Counted from the first letter of the stretch, positions 1 to 8,373 are shown. The stretch: 41,099 nt of DNA from Clostridia bacterium (GCA_024685275.1 JAIKVY010000189.1:1-41099); one strand, 5' to 3'. A program made the numbers and translations. Notes: generated by a model not told the origin, from the letters alone.

Positions 1-68
1 ATCTTTAAATTGCAAAATGTATTTATTTAAAGAAATTTTTGGAAACAAAAATTGGGGGAAGAAAATTT

Positions 69-887
69 ATGAGTAATGCAAATACACAAAAGAAAGAAAA
101 GAAAAAGATATTAAATGATAAACAAAAAAAGATTGTTGATATAATAGTTACTGTAGTTCAGGTTATCGTAATTATATTGGCAATCGCTATTAGTATTATC
201 GTTATTGTCAATCCAATTGGATCAACCAATAATGTAGCTAGTGGCAGTATTAAATTATTACCTGTTTTATCAGATTCTATGAATGGCGCAGATGCATATT
301 ATACAAATAATCAATATGGCGTTACATTTGATATTAAAACTAGATTTAAAACTGGTGATTTAATTATTGCAAAAAATCCATATACTAACTATAGTGACTA
401 TAAGGTTGGAGACATTATTACATACGTAGGAAATGTTAATGGCCAAAGTGCTTTAATAACCCACAGAATTGTAAAAATTAATACATTCCCAGATGGATCT
501 GTAAATAGTTTTGTAACTCGTGGTGATGCTAATAATGCTGAAGATGCTGTTGTAAACCCATCTACAGTAAAAGCAGTATATAAGTCACACTTGAAAGGTG
601 TTGGTAATGCAATTAATTGGTTACAAAATTCAACTAACTTCTTATTAGTTATAGTACTACCTCTAGTATTATTATTCATATATAATATAATACTCGTTGT
701 CAGAATGATTATGGCTAATAAACTTGCAAAGGCTCAAGCTAGCGCAGCTAATAATGAAATCAATGAAGAAGAGATTAAGAGAAAAGCTGTTGAAGAATTC
801 CTAGCTCAACAAAAAGCAAAAGAAGAAGCTGAAAAACAAGAAACCATATCTGAAGAAAATAATGATTCAGATAATGGAGAAAACTAA
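69..887 (+). CDS. SipW-type signal peptidase I (Ser-His type)
   Basis: This is a membrane signal peptidase of the S26 ER/SipW type, expected to cut signal peptides outside the membrane. Numbered from the ATG at 69, there is a basic N-terminus, a hydrophobic segment at about 22-48, catalytic Ser70 in LSDSMNG, His132 in LITHRIV in place of the bacterial Lys, and the TRGDANN box (Asp153). A second membrane segment at about 191-216 precedes an acidic, Glu/Lys-rich cytoplasmic tail. The Ser-His pair is the hallmark that separates SipW/Sec11 enzymes from ordinary LepB. The frame stays open to a TTG at 39, but GGGGGAAG at 54-61 sits at proper spacing before the ATG at 69, so that start is preferred. 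It lies just upstream of three secreted proteins, two with SipW-type signals, which are its likely substrates. Confidence 0.88.
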   Translation: MSNANTQKKEKKKILNDKQKKIVDIIVTVVQVIVIILAIAISIIVIVNPIGSTNNVASGSIKLLPVLSDSMNGADAYYTNNQYGVTFDIKTRFKTGDLIIAKNPYTNYSDYKVGDIITYVGNVNGQSALITHRIVKINTFPDGSVNSFVTRGDANNAEDAVVNPSTVKAVYKSHLKGVGNAINWLQNSTNFLLVIVLPLVLLFIYNIILVVRMIMANKLAKAQASAANNEINEEEIKRKAVEEFLAQQKAKEEAEKQETISEENNDSDNGEN

Positions 888-905
888 TTTAGAAAACAAT
901 AAAAT

Positions 906-942
906 ATTAGATTGTAGTATTTTGTTATACTACTATTCTAAT
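906..942 (+). terminator. Hairpin between signal peptidase and substrate genes (terminator or attenuator)
   Basis: GTAGTAT (914-920) pairs with ATACTAC (927-933) around a 6-base loop. An outer ATTAGA/TCTAAT pair extends this to 13 base pairs with a small internal loop. It is followed by CTTTT, too short a T-run for a sure terminator. It could uncouple signal peptidase expression from that of the downstream genes. TTGACA at 946-951 follows directly and could start a new transcript. Confidence 0.5.
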
Positions 943-983
943 CTTTTGACAAATTTACGAAGGATTATAGATAGAAAAAGATA

Positions 984-1955
984 ATGGCAAAAAAGAAGAA
1001 GCTTGAGACAGAATTAGAAGAAACAGGAACTTCCCCTACTGTAAGTTCTAGTCTATCTTCAGATCAAAAACAAGATAAATATAGATACGTTATTAGAAAT
1101 AAACGTGCTAGACGTGAAACTAAAACTAAACGTATCGTTATTATCATTATAATTATTCTTCTTATACTTTTACTCGTTGGTGGAGCTGTATATGGCTTTT
1201 TATCAGCTGTAAGAGTAAATAATTATACTATCCAATTAACAGATTCTGTTACTGGAACATTATCTCTTTCTCAAGAAAAAGATGTAAATGCTGGAGCTAC
1301 GTCAGTTTTAGAAGTTGTAGGCCCAGAATTAATGGATAATACATCTTTATCAAAAACACACAATCTTTCTACAAATAGTTCTATTGAAACTGTACTTGAA
1401 GATATTATGAATAATGATGGTCAATATACAACTTCAAAGGATTGTTATATTGCTACCACATTCTATTTAACAAATACTTCAAGTGATGCAAAAATATATA
1501 GCGAATATCTTGAATTGATTGAAGCAACTAATGGAATTGAAAATGCTTTAAGAGTTATGCTTATTGAAGATGATTTGATTACCATATATGGAGCAGCTAA
1601 ATCAGTTTCTACTACTGATGAAAATGGCAATCCCGTTACTGTAAAGGAAAATGAAGAAGTTGTTCCAAAGATTAATTACCCTACTCTTTCAATTCAAACA
1701 GATGAAGATGGTACTCGCCATATCGTTAAAGATACAAGTAATGTATGGCTTTGTGAAGATTTTTATGGACAAGATGAAGATTCAAAAAGATATCTTATCT
1801 ACAATAAAAATATAAACTTGCCATCAAATACAACAAAGAAATATTCTCTTATTATCTGGCTTGAAGGAAATGATCCTGATTGCGTTAATAAGATCATAAA
1901 CGGAAAAATTAGAATCCAGTTCTCATTTACTGGTTCTGTAGATTTAAGTAATTAA
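984..1955 (+). CDS. Membrane-anchored TasA/camelysin-like surface protein
   Basis: A 323-residue protein with a Lys/Arg-rich cytoplasmic N-terminus (about 1-48), one very hydrophobic segment of Ile/Leu (about 49-72), and an extracellular domain. The ectodomain has YIATTFYLTNTSSDAKIY and, near the end, LIIWLEGNDPDCVN followed by a strand-rich close. That WLEGxDPDC-like ending resembles TasA/camelysin-type proteins, which are secreted through SipW. The long charged N-terminus before the hydrophobic part is unlike a simple signal peptide, so it may stay anchored. It sits between the SipW-type peptidase and two further substrate-like genes. I see no strong ribosome site; TTGACA at 946 and TAGATA at 968 would give a very short leader. 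The TasA relation rests on motif memory, not a search. Confidence 0.6.
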   Translation: MAKKKKLETELEETGTSPTVSSSLSSDQKQDKYRYVIRNKRARRETKTKRIVIIIIIILLILLLVGGAVYGFLSAVRVNNYTIQLTDSVTGTLSLSQEKDVNAGATSVLEVVGPELMDNTSLSKTHNLSTNSSIETVLEDIMNNDGQYTTSKDCYIATTFYLTNTSSDAKIYSEYLELIEATNGIENALRVMLIEDDLITIYGAAKSVSTTDENGNPVTVKENEEVVPKINYPTLSIQTDEDGTRHIVKDTSNVWLCEDFYGQDEDSKRYLIYNKNINLPSNTTKKYSLIIWLEGNDPDCVNKIINGKIRIQFSFTGSVDLSN

Positions 1956-1965
1956 GTAGGTGCAA

Positions 1966-2784
1966 ATGGCTATTAGTGCAATAAAAACTACAACTAGAAC
2001 CATATATAAGTTAACAAGTGGAATTATCCTCATTGTCGCCTTAATTATTGTCCTTTCCACAGCCACATATGCTTGGTACTCTACTTCTAATTTTTTAACA
2101 GCTAGTGACGTTATGTTCACTGCTTCTAGCAAGGATGCTTCAAACACACTAAGTATTGGTTGGGATCCTGATGAACGAGAAACTTCCATTTCTTTTGCTA
2201 ATATAAGTGGATCTGGAATTCATCCTATGATTCCAAAATATAATGGTATTTTAGGGACAACTACATACAATCAATTTATTAATTTCTGTAATGCTACAAG
2301 TAGTTTCGTTAAAGAAATTACTTCTGTAACTGATACAAACCCTGCTACTCTAACCAATCCAACAAATAATAAAAATACATTTTATTTGATAAATGGGCAA
2401 AATGAACCTTTATCAGTTTTACTTGGATATAACATCTCATACATTTTAAAAGATGGTGATTCATATGATGAAGAAGATAACCATTATTTAGATTCATACA
2501 AGTGTGCTCTATTTGCATCTGATTCTGAGAGTGATATTCAAAAATTAATCGGAATACTAAGTACTGATTCAACTATTCATTATGGCAATCTTGAAGTAGG
2601 ACAATCAGTAGAAAATACATCTGTAATGTTAGATGGTATATATAAGAAAAGTGGACAATTAGTAATTATCGTGCCAGCAAGTTCATATTTAAAAATGAAA
2701 GCAGTTGTTTGGTTTGATGGAGTAAATATGCTTGATACAGACCAAAATAAAACTATCTCGTTTTCTATGAACTTTACTGCTTAG
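1966..2784 (+). CDS. Secreted protein with SipW-dependent-type signal peptide, paralogue A
   Basis: A 272-residue exported protein of unknown function. Its N-terminus is a positively charged stretch, a hydrophobic core and the motif LSTATYAWYS, which is typical of SipW-dependent signal peptides and marks the probable cleavage region around residues 30-35. The rest is a strand-rich domain that ends with VVWFDGVNMLDTDQN, shared in form with the next gene. The start at ATG 1966 is chosen over the in-frame GTG at 1960 because AGGTG at 1957-1961 is the only ribosome site and overlaps the GTG. It follows the previous gene by 10 bases and is followed 9 bases later by its paralogue, so it is part of one operon. 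A fibre or matrix subunit role is inferred from the TasA-like context only. Confidence 0.7.
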   Translation: MAISAIKTTTRTIYKLTSGIILIVALIIVLSTATYAWYSTSNFLTASDVMFTASSKDASNTLSIGWDPDERETSISFANISGSGIHPMIPKYNGILGTTTYNQFINFCNATSSFVKEITSVTDTNPATLTNPTNNKNTFYLINGQNEPLSVLLGYNISYILKDGDSYDEEDNHYLDSYKCALFASDSESDIQKLIGILSTDSTIHYGNLEVGQSVENTSVMLDGIYKKSGQLVIIVPASSYLKMKAVVWFDGVNMLDTDQNKTISFSMNFTA

Positions 2785-2793
2785 GAGGAATAA

Positions 2794-3603
2794 ATGAAAG
2801 GAAATGGAAGAACTGCTATTAAATTAAACACATCTATCGTTATGACAATTTTACTTGTCGTTCTTTGTGTCGCTGCTCTATCAACAGCAACATTTGCATG
2901 GTTTTCATCAAATAGTACTGTTAACTTAACGCAAATTGAATTTACAGCAGCAACAAACTCGGAAATTGGAAATAGTGATTTATATATCTCATGGAACAAC
3001 AATGATATAGATGGAAAATATGAATTATCATTTGCTCCAGTCACTACTACTCTAGTTCCTATGATGCCAAAAACACAACTTGAAGTTGGAATGTCATATG
3101 AAGATTTTATCGCAAATTTCAATACCGCAGGTGTAACAGTTACGGAAGATGATTCAATATATGTTTCAAATGGCCGTAGCATTACACCATATACATGTTC
3201 TAATCCAACTAATATAGAACAAGGATATTTCTTCGTAAAAAATGGAAAAACAACTGATGCTGGAAATTCAAAATATATAATTAGTATAAAATATGAAATG
3301 ACTGGTGATTTACAAGATTTATTAAAAGTAGCTGTATTTAATAATGAAGAACTTGTAGGAGTTTTAACAAACAATGATACAGTTTACTATGGCAATATTA
3401 CTGCAGGCACTTTAGTTTCTGAAACTGAAGCAGATCATGATATTGCATTTTTATCTGATGAATTATCATTCGAAGTAACTGAAGGATTTACAAACTCAGT
3501 TAGATTTGTAGCTTGGTATGACGGCGTTGATTTACAAGATGATGACGCTAGCAAAACTGCTACTTTAACAAACATTATATTTGTTGGAACACCAACATTC
3601 TAA
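2794..3603 (+). CDS. Secreted protein with SipW-dependent-type signal peptide, paralogue B
   Basis: A 269-residue exported protein, a clear paralogue of the gene before it. It has a short basic N-terminus, a hydrophobic core and the motif LSTATFAWFSSN, then an ectodomain starting VNLTQIEFTAA. Near the end comes FVAWYDGVDLQDDD, matching the WFDGVNMLD motif of paralogue A. The two share layout and end motifs but differ in most positions between, as expected of an old tandem duplication. TAGGAGG at 2783-2789 joins the upstream stop codon and the ribosome site, so translation is probably coupled. Function is unknown; subunits of a surface filament or matrix, as for TasA, is the favoured guess. 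Confidence 0.7.
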   Translation: MKGNGRTAIKLNTSIVMTILLVVLCVAALSTATFAWFSSNSTVNLTQIEFTAATNSEIGNSDLYISWNNNDIDGKYELSFAPVTTTLVPMMPKTQLEVGMSYEDFIANFNTAGVTVTEDDSIYVSNGRSITPYTCSNPTNIEQGYFFVKNGKTTDAGNSKYIISIKYEMTGDLQDLLKVAVFNNEELVGVLTNNDTVYYGNITAGTLVSETEADHDIAFLSDELSFEVTEGFTNSVRFVAWYDGVDLQDDDASKTATLTNIIFVGTPTF

Positions 3604-3623
3604 TATAAAGAGGGATAATAATA

Positions 3624-5192
3624 ATGGGGTCGTTTGCTAACTTTTTTAAAGAATTTTGTAAGGTCTTTTTTGGAGGAATATTAGGTTTCTTCTACTCTGA
3701 CACTACTGTCGGAAATAAAGGCGGGTTAATTGGTGGTATTGTTCAAATGTTCAATATTCCACAGTACATTACTTTATATAACACATATAAAGATAATTTA
3801 TCGACTGGTGAAATTGTCGGAGCTGTTGCTTGTTTTATACTTGTTGCCTTAGTCTTTTTAGCCGCTATATTTTGTATTTTCTTTTTCGGTAGAAAATTAA
3901 TTAAGAAATTATTCGGTTCAAAAGTATTAAACGATGATTTAATTGCTGAAATTGATCAATTAAGAAAAGAATTAGTTAAGGTAACAAAAGAAAAAGACAG
4001 AATTTTAGGACTTAAAATTGCTTATCAAGGATATGATGTTTTAGAAGGTGAAAATGGTGAAGACACCAGCAGTGAAAAGAAAGAAGGTGAATCAAGATTC
4101 TATAAACTTACAGAAGTTGATAATATATACCTTAATCCAGAGTTTGTTCCAAAGGAATATCATTGTTATGATTACGACTTAGAAAAGTTATGTGACACAT
4201 TTAGATTTTATGCAGCAAACAACCCAGATCGTCCGTGGCGTAAACTTTATTATGATATCAAAACGATTCGTTTATTCTTCGCCTCATTTGCCACTACTAG
4301 ATTACTAATTTTACAAGGTATCTCAGGTACAGGTAAAACATCTCTTCCTGAATGTATTGGGCACTTCTTTAAGAATCCAACTACTATCGCTTCTGTTCAG
4401 CCTTCTTGGCGTGATAGAACAGAATTGTTTGGATACTTCAACGAATTTACTAAACGTTTTAATGAAACAGAAACTTTAAGAGCAATGTACGATGCTACAT
4501 ATAACAAAGATATATATATAACGGTATTGGACGAAATGAATATCGCCCGTGTAGAGTACTATTTCGCTGAAATGTTATCAATACTAGAAATGCCTTCAAG
4601 AGATCAATGGGTAGTTGACTTGGTTCCATCTGGTTGGCCTAGCGATCCAAAGCATGTTGAAAAAGGAAGATTTAGACTTCCAGAAAATATGTGGTATGTA
4701 GGAACAGCTAACAACGATGACTCAACATTCGCTATATCAGATAAGGTTTACGATAGAGGTATGCCTATTAACATTAACAGTAAGGCTGATCCGTTTGATG
4801 CTCCTTTAACAGAAGCATTACCATTCGACTATACTCACCTTGAAAAATTATTCAAAGAAGCACAAGAAAAATATAAGGTTTCTGATGAGAATTTACAAAA
4901 GTTTGAAGATATGGATAAATACGTTATAGAACACTTTAGATTAGCGTTTGGTAACCGTATTGTTAAACAATTGCGTGAATTCGTTCCTGTATATGTTGCT
5001 TGTGGTGGTACTGAAATTGATGGTCTTGATTACGTTTTGTGTAACAAAATTTTACGTAAATTTGAATCATTAAACTTAGCATATATTCGTGATGAAGTTG
5101 ATGATTATATCAAATACTTAGACGACCATTTTGGACCAGAAAACATGGGTGAATGTAAAGAATACTTAAATAGATTGAAGAAGTTATTCTAA
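3624..5192 (+). CDS. Membrane-anchored McrB-family AAA+ ATPase
   Basis: This 522-residue AAA+ NTPase has the McrB signature. The P-loop is GISGTGKT (232-239, Lys238). The Walker B stretch is VLDEMNIARVEYYFAEMLS (301-319), close to the DEMN.ARVEYYF consensus of McrB-type ATPases. Sensor 1 is GTANNDDS (360-367), and Arg378 in DRGM is a candidate finger residue. Unlike restriction McrB, the N-terminus holds a membrane segment at about 64-88, preceded by another moderately hydrophobic stretch (about 8-23), then a charged helix at 104-128. No DNA-binding domain is seen. GAGGG at 3610-3614 serves the ATG. The next gene encodes a DUF2357-like partner, the usual McrC-side neighbour. The motor probably works at the membrane on its neighbours' proteins rather than on foreign DNA; that role is inferred. 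Confidence 0.82.
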   Translation: MGSFANFFKEFCKVFFGGILGFFYSDTTVGNKGGLIGGIVQMFNIPQYITLYNTYKDNLSTGEIVGAVACFILVALVFLAAIFCIFFFGRKLIKKLFGSKVLNDDLIAEIDQLRKELVKVTKEKDRILGLKIAYQGYDVLEGENGEDTSSEKKEGESRFYKLTEVDNIYLNPEFVPKEYHCYDYDLEKLCDTFRFYAANNPDRPWRKLYYDIKTIRLFFASFATTRLLILQGISGTGKTSLPECIGHFFKNPTTIASVQPSWRDRTELFGYFNEFTKRFNETETLRAMYDATYNKDIYITVLDEMNIARVEYYFAEMLSILEMPSRDQWVVDLVPSGWPSDPKHVEKGRFRLPENMWYVGTANNDDSTFAISDKVYDRGMPININSKADPFDAPLTEALPFDYTHLEKLFKEAQEKYKVSDENLQKFEDMDKYVIEHFRLAFGNRIVKQLREFVPVYVACGGTEIDGLDYVLCNKILRKFESLNLAYIRDEVDDYIKYLDDHFGPENMGECKEYLNRLKKLF

Positions 5193-5217
5193 TAAACTTA
5201 AGACAAGGAATTATTAA

Positions 5218-7455
5218 ATGGCAGTTAATATTTACGAGAAAATTGTATACGAGATTAATAACCTCATTAAGCAAGAAGATATATACCCTAAATATGTAGA
5301 AAGTATATCTTCTGGTAAAAATGATTTTAAAATCTCACAAGTATACTCTAAAAAGAATTATTCAAGTGATTGGATTGCAACAATTGAAGATTGTGTAGTT
5401 TCACTTGATAACATCGTAAGAAATCCTCGTAAATTCATCGTTATTGAAGAAGATATCGTTGATATAAGTTTGGCTAGATCAATATCAGTTGAATCTGTTA
5501 AACACTTATCACAACATACAAACTTAATTTCTTCAGTTGATAAAAATGGTACAGTTATTCCTTCTAAAATCCTTAATACAAGTAAAGAAGAATCTTTCGA
5601 TATTTATGAAAATAGATTTATCTACACTCTTCTACTTAAGTTACGTGATTTTATTGAAAGAAGATTCCAGATTATGCAAAATGCTGCTTTGCAAAGTGGT
5701 GAACTTGGAGTTGAAATCCAATCTGATTTCTCTTTGAATAGAGATAATAAGGTTTCATTTAAACTAGAGTCTAATGCTAAATTCCCTTTCAATGAATTTG
5801 TTAAAAAGAAATCTAATAATGCTCAACCAACAGATATTGAAAGAATTTCTCATATTAAGATGGTTATTTCTGACTTCTTAGGTAGTCCGTTTGCTAGAGA
5901 AATGAGATCTTGCGCTCTTGTAAGACCACCTATTCAAAGAACAAACGTAATTTTGAAAAACCCTGACTTTAAAAAAGCATTAGTATTGTGGCAGTTTATA
6001 GAAACAGCTGAAAACATGGAGTTCAGTATTGATTCAATTACTGAAACTGTAGAATTACCTGATAATTTAGCTGATAAATATCGTGGTATTATTTTCCTCA
6101 ATACTGTTTTATTACAATCTATCGCTAGTACAAGAGAAGAAACAGAAAGTGTTGCTGAAGCAGAAAAACGTGAGAAAATCGAAGCTGATGAATATATTAC
6201 TAAGAATATTGATAATTTCGTTCCAGATGACTATCCTCTCTTAAAACTTGAAATTAATGAAATTAGATATATATATCAAGCTCTAACTTCTACTGATAAA
6301 GCACTCTCTCCTTTTGAAATAACAAAGATTAATTCTGCTATTGATAGAGTTTTGAGACAATATAATATTAATAAACTTGAAAAGAATGACTTAAAGAAAA
6401 AGCAATTAATCCTACAACAGCAATTAGATGAGAGAAAAGCAAAAGTATTAGCCTTAAGGGAAAAACGCGAATTAGAGCGTAAAGAAAGAGCTGAGAAAGC
6501 ACTTGCTAGATTTAAATTAAAACAACAAGAATATCATAACCAATTAGAAATAGATAAACTTAAAGAATTGCAAAGATTAGAAGCTGAAGAAAAAGAAAAA
6601 CAAATGGAATTAGAGCTTCAACGTCAAAAGGAAGAAAAAGAAGCTTCTATTAAAAGAGCTAATGAAGAATATGATAGATTGTCAAAAGAACAAGATGAAA
6701 AATCTAGATATTTAACTGAATTAAAAGAGATTCAAAAACAAAGAATTGAACATGAAAATTATTTATTGAATGAGAAAAATAAAGAACTTGTTGCTATAAA
6801 TGAAGAAATGACAAGACAAGATGAAGAAGCATCAACTAGACTTGCTAAAAAACAAGAAGAATATGATTTAGCAATTGCAGCATTTAAAGCTGAAGAAGAT
6901 AGACTTGAAGAAGAAAGAAGAAAACACGTAGAAGAAACTGCTTTAAAAACAGCTGAATTAGTTGAATTAGAAAAACGTAATAAATCATTAGATGATTTAG
7001 CTCACGAAAAAGATCAAAAAACACAAGATATTCATGATTCAATCTCTGCTGATTTAATTAAATTGAAACAAGAAAGTGATAAGTATTGGGCAGACCAATT
7101 AAAACTTTTAACAGATAATGAAATTGAAATGCGTGTAACTGCTATTCAAAATTATGAAGATACACAAAGAGTTCGTATTATTCAAAGACATCAACAAGTT
7201 ATTAAATACTTTAAATTAATACAAGCAGAACTTCAAAAGAATATTACTACATACAATATTGAGTCATTACAAGCTATTGTTGATATTCTTGCTAAAGATG
7301 TTACAAACAAACAAGCTATCGATGCAGCTATAAGCTATGATAAAGCAAGAAGAAAGAGAATGAGAAGATTATCAAAACGTCAACTCAAAAAACTTAGACA
7401 AGCTCAAGAAGAAGCAAACGAAAATCTTCCTGAAGCAAATAAAAAGATAGATTAA
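5218..7455 (+). CDS. DUF2357-like (McrC-side) protein with long coiled coil
   Basis: A 745-residue cytosolic protein with no signal or membrane segment. The N-terminal third resembles the DUF2357/DUF524 family found beside McrB-type ATPases: FDIYENRFIYTLLLKL at 127-142 and RTNVILKNPDFKKALVLW at 241-258. In relatives a PD-(D/E)xK nuclease would follow. I find no such motif here; from about 380 to 660 the chain is a charged coiled coil rich in Glu, Lys, Gln and Arg. The C-terminus is strongly basic (RRKRMRRLSKRQLKKLR). It lies 25 bases after the AAA+ gene with AAGGAA at the start. An adaptor or scaffold reaching from the membrane motor to a partner fits the architecture. The family assignment is from motifs and context. 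Confidence 0.65.
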   Translation: MAVNIYEKIVYEINNLIKQEDIYPKYVESISSGKNDFKISQVYSKKNYSSDWIATIEDCVVSLDNIVRNPRKFIVIEEDIVDISLARSISVESVKHLSQHTNLISSVDKNGTVIPSKILNTSKEESFDIYENRFIYTLLLKLRDFIERRFQIMQNAALQSGELGVEIQSDFSLNRDNKVSFKLESNAKFPFNEFVKKKSNNAQPTDIERISHIKMVISDFLGSPFAREMRSCALVRPPIQRTNVILKNPDFKKALVLWQFIETAENMEFSIDSITETVELPDNLADKYRGIIFLNTVLLQSIASTREETESVAEAEKREKIEADEYITKNIDNFVPDDYPLLKLEINEIRYIYQALTSTDKALSPFEITKINSAIDRVLRQYNINKLEKNDLKKKQLILQQQLDERKAKVLALREKRELERKERAEKALARFKLKQQEYHNQLEIDKLKELQRLEAEEKEKQMELELQRQKEEKEASIKRANEEYDRLSKEQDEKSRYLTELKEIQKQRIEHENYLLNEKNKELVAINEEMTRQDEEASTRLAKKQEEYDLAIAAFKAEEDRLEEERRKHVEETALKTAELVELEKRNKSLDDLAHEKDQKTQDIHDSISADLIKLKQESDKYWADQLKLLTDNEIEMRVTAIQNYEDTQRVRIIQRHQQVIKYFKLIQAELQKNITTYNIESLQAIVDILAKDVTNKQAIDAAISYDKARRKRMRRLSKRQLKKLRQAQEEANENLPEANKKID

Positions 7456-7462
7456 TCTTTTT
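7441..7462 (+). terminator. Weak AT hairpin at the end of the cluster
   Basis: AAAAAGAT pairs with ATCTTTTT around AGATTA, followed by more T residues. It overlaps the stop codon of the coiled-coil gene. The stem is nearly all A-T, so terminator strength is doubtful, but it sits between convergent genes where one is expected. Confidence 0.35.
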
Positions 7463-7526
7463 TTACTTAACATCCTGAATATTGATTATTTTTAAATTGA
7501 ATGAAATCTTTCGTTAAGATATTCTA

Positions 7527-8276
7527 TTATTCTTTTTTGTCTTTATTTTGGTTTTCTAAATACTCTTTTATTGCTTGTTCAGTTAATTCTCTTATACGTT
7601 GTTCTTTCTCTTCTTTTGTTAATATCTTATTGTCATTACTATCTTCAGTTTCTTTAGGAGTTTCTTTATACCCTTTAATCTTAATTACTAATTGATATAT
7701 AAGTGAAATAAATACAAGTGCTAATGGGATTATAATAAGAGTTGAAATACCTGCTGTTGTACTTAAAAAGTTATATAATTTTGATACTATACTAGCTTTT
7801 CTAACCATTTTAGCTTCAAGATTGATTATTGGTACAGGTTCATCTATTGTAGCGCCCTGTTTATCCCCTTTTGTTTTTATACAATATGTACCCTTTTCTG
7901 CATCAAAATAAACATCCTCAACAACTCTATGTGTATTTTGTACTACTTTTCCATCGAGAATCATCTTAAATGTAACTATATCTCCAACATCAATTTGAGC
8001 ATCAACTTTAGCATAATCATTGGTATCCGTTATTGATTTTGATATAATCATATCTTTTTCATTTAGCGTTGGTTCCATACTATCAGTTAGAACATAATAA
8101 AGTCTATATCCAAAAAGTGTTGCTTGATTTCCTCTTGTTGTTTGAATAATTACATATACAAAACAAACAAGTACAAATATAAATGCAGCTAACAATAAGC
8201 CAGAAATTACATAACTAAATATTTTTAATGCTTTAGGTCTTTGTTTTATTGTTTTCTTTTCTTCATTTTTAATCAT
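7527..8276 (-). CDS. Second SipW-type signal peptidase I (Ser-His type)
   Basis: A 249-residue signal peptidase with the same plan as the one at the start of the window. It has a basic N-terminus, a membrane segment at about 18-45, Ser66 in LTDSMEPTL, His116 in VQNTHRVV, and TKGDKQG (Asp138). A second membrane segment at about 174-200 is followed by a charged tail (EQRIRELTEQAIKEYLENQ). The SDSMEPT form is closer to canonical S26 peptidases than the first copy, which lacks the Pro. It points toward the cluster from the opposite strand. There is no ribosome site before the ATG at 8276; instead a TATAAT lies 6 bases upstream, so the mRNA is predicted to be leaderless. Having two such enzymes suggests separate substrates or a pro-peptide relay. 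Confidence 0.87.
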   Translation of the reverse strand: MIKNEEKKTIKQRPKALKIFSYVISGLLLAAFIFVLVCFVYVIIQTTRGNQATLFGYRLYYVLTDSMEPTLNEKDMIISKSITDTNDYAKVDAQIDVGDIVTFKMILDGKVVQNTHRVVEDVYFDAEKGTYCIKTKGDKQGATIDEPVPIINLEAKMVRKASIVSKLYNFLSTTAGISTLIIIPLALVFISLIYQLVIKIKGYKETPKETEDSNDNKILTKEEKEQRIRELTEQAIKEYLENQNKDKKE

Positions 8277-8282
8277 ATATCA

Positions 8283-8291
8283 ATTATACCA
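8283..8291 (-). promoter_or_regulatory. Extended -10 promoter giving a leaderless mRNA (signal peptidase)
   Basis: On the minus strand TGG-TATAAT (8291-8283) ends 6 bases before the ATG at 8276. Transcription would begin at or next to the start codon. I find no good -35 box; the TG extension may compensate. Confidence 0.6.
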
Positions 8292-8373
8292 TATTTATCT
8301 AAAACATATAACTCATGTAAATTATTTAAGATTATATAAATAAATATATCTTATCCTCTATTTTTAGTTAGTA

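Noticed and set aside
39-68. TTG at 39 as the start of the first signal peptidase
   Set aside because: It has no ribosome site; GGGGGAAG fits the ATG at 69 and the extra ten residues are not typical.
2781-3374. A 197-codon open frame opposite the second SipW-substrate gene
   Set aside because: It is a shadow of a gene with a signal peptide, coupled ribosome site and paralogue; the antisense frame has none of these.
3624-7455. A functional McrBC restriction system
   Set aside because: The ATPase is membrane-anchored, no DNA-binding domain is seen and the partner shows no nuclease motif. The neighbours are secretion genes, not a methyltransferase or specificity gene.
7501-7695. A small plus-strand protein downstream of the coiled-coil gene
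   Set aside because: The frame is antisense to the tail of the second signal peptidase and has no ribosome site.
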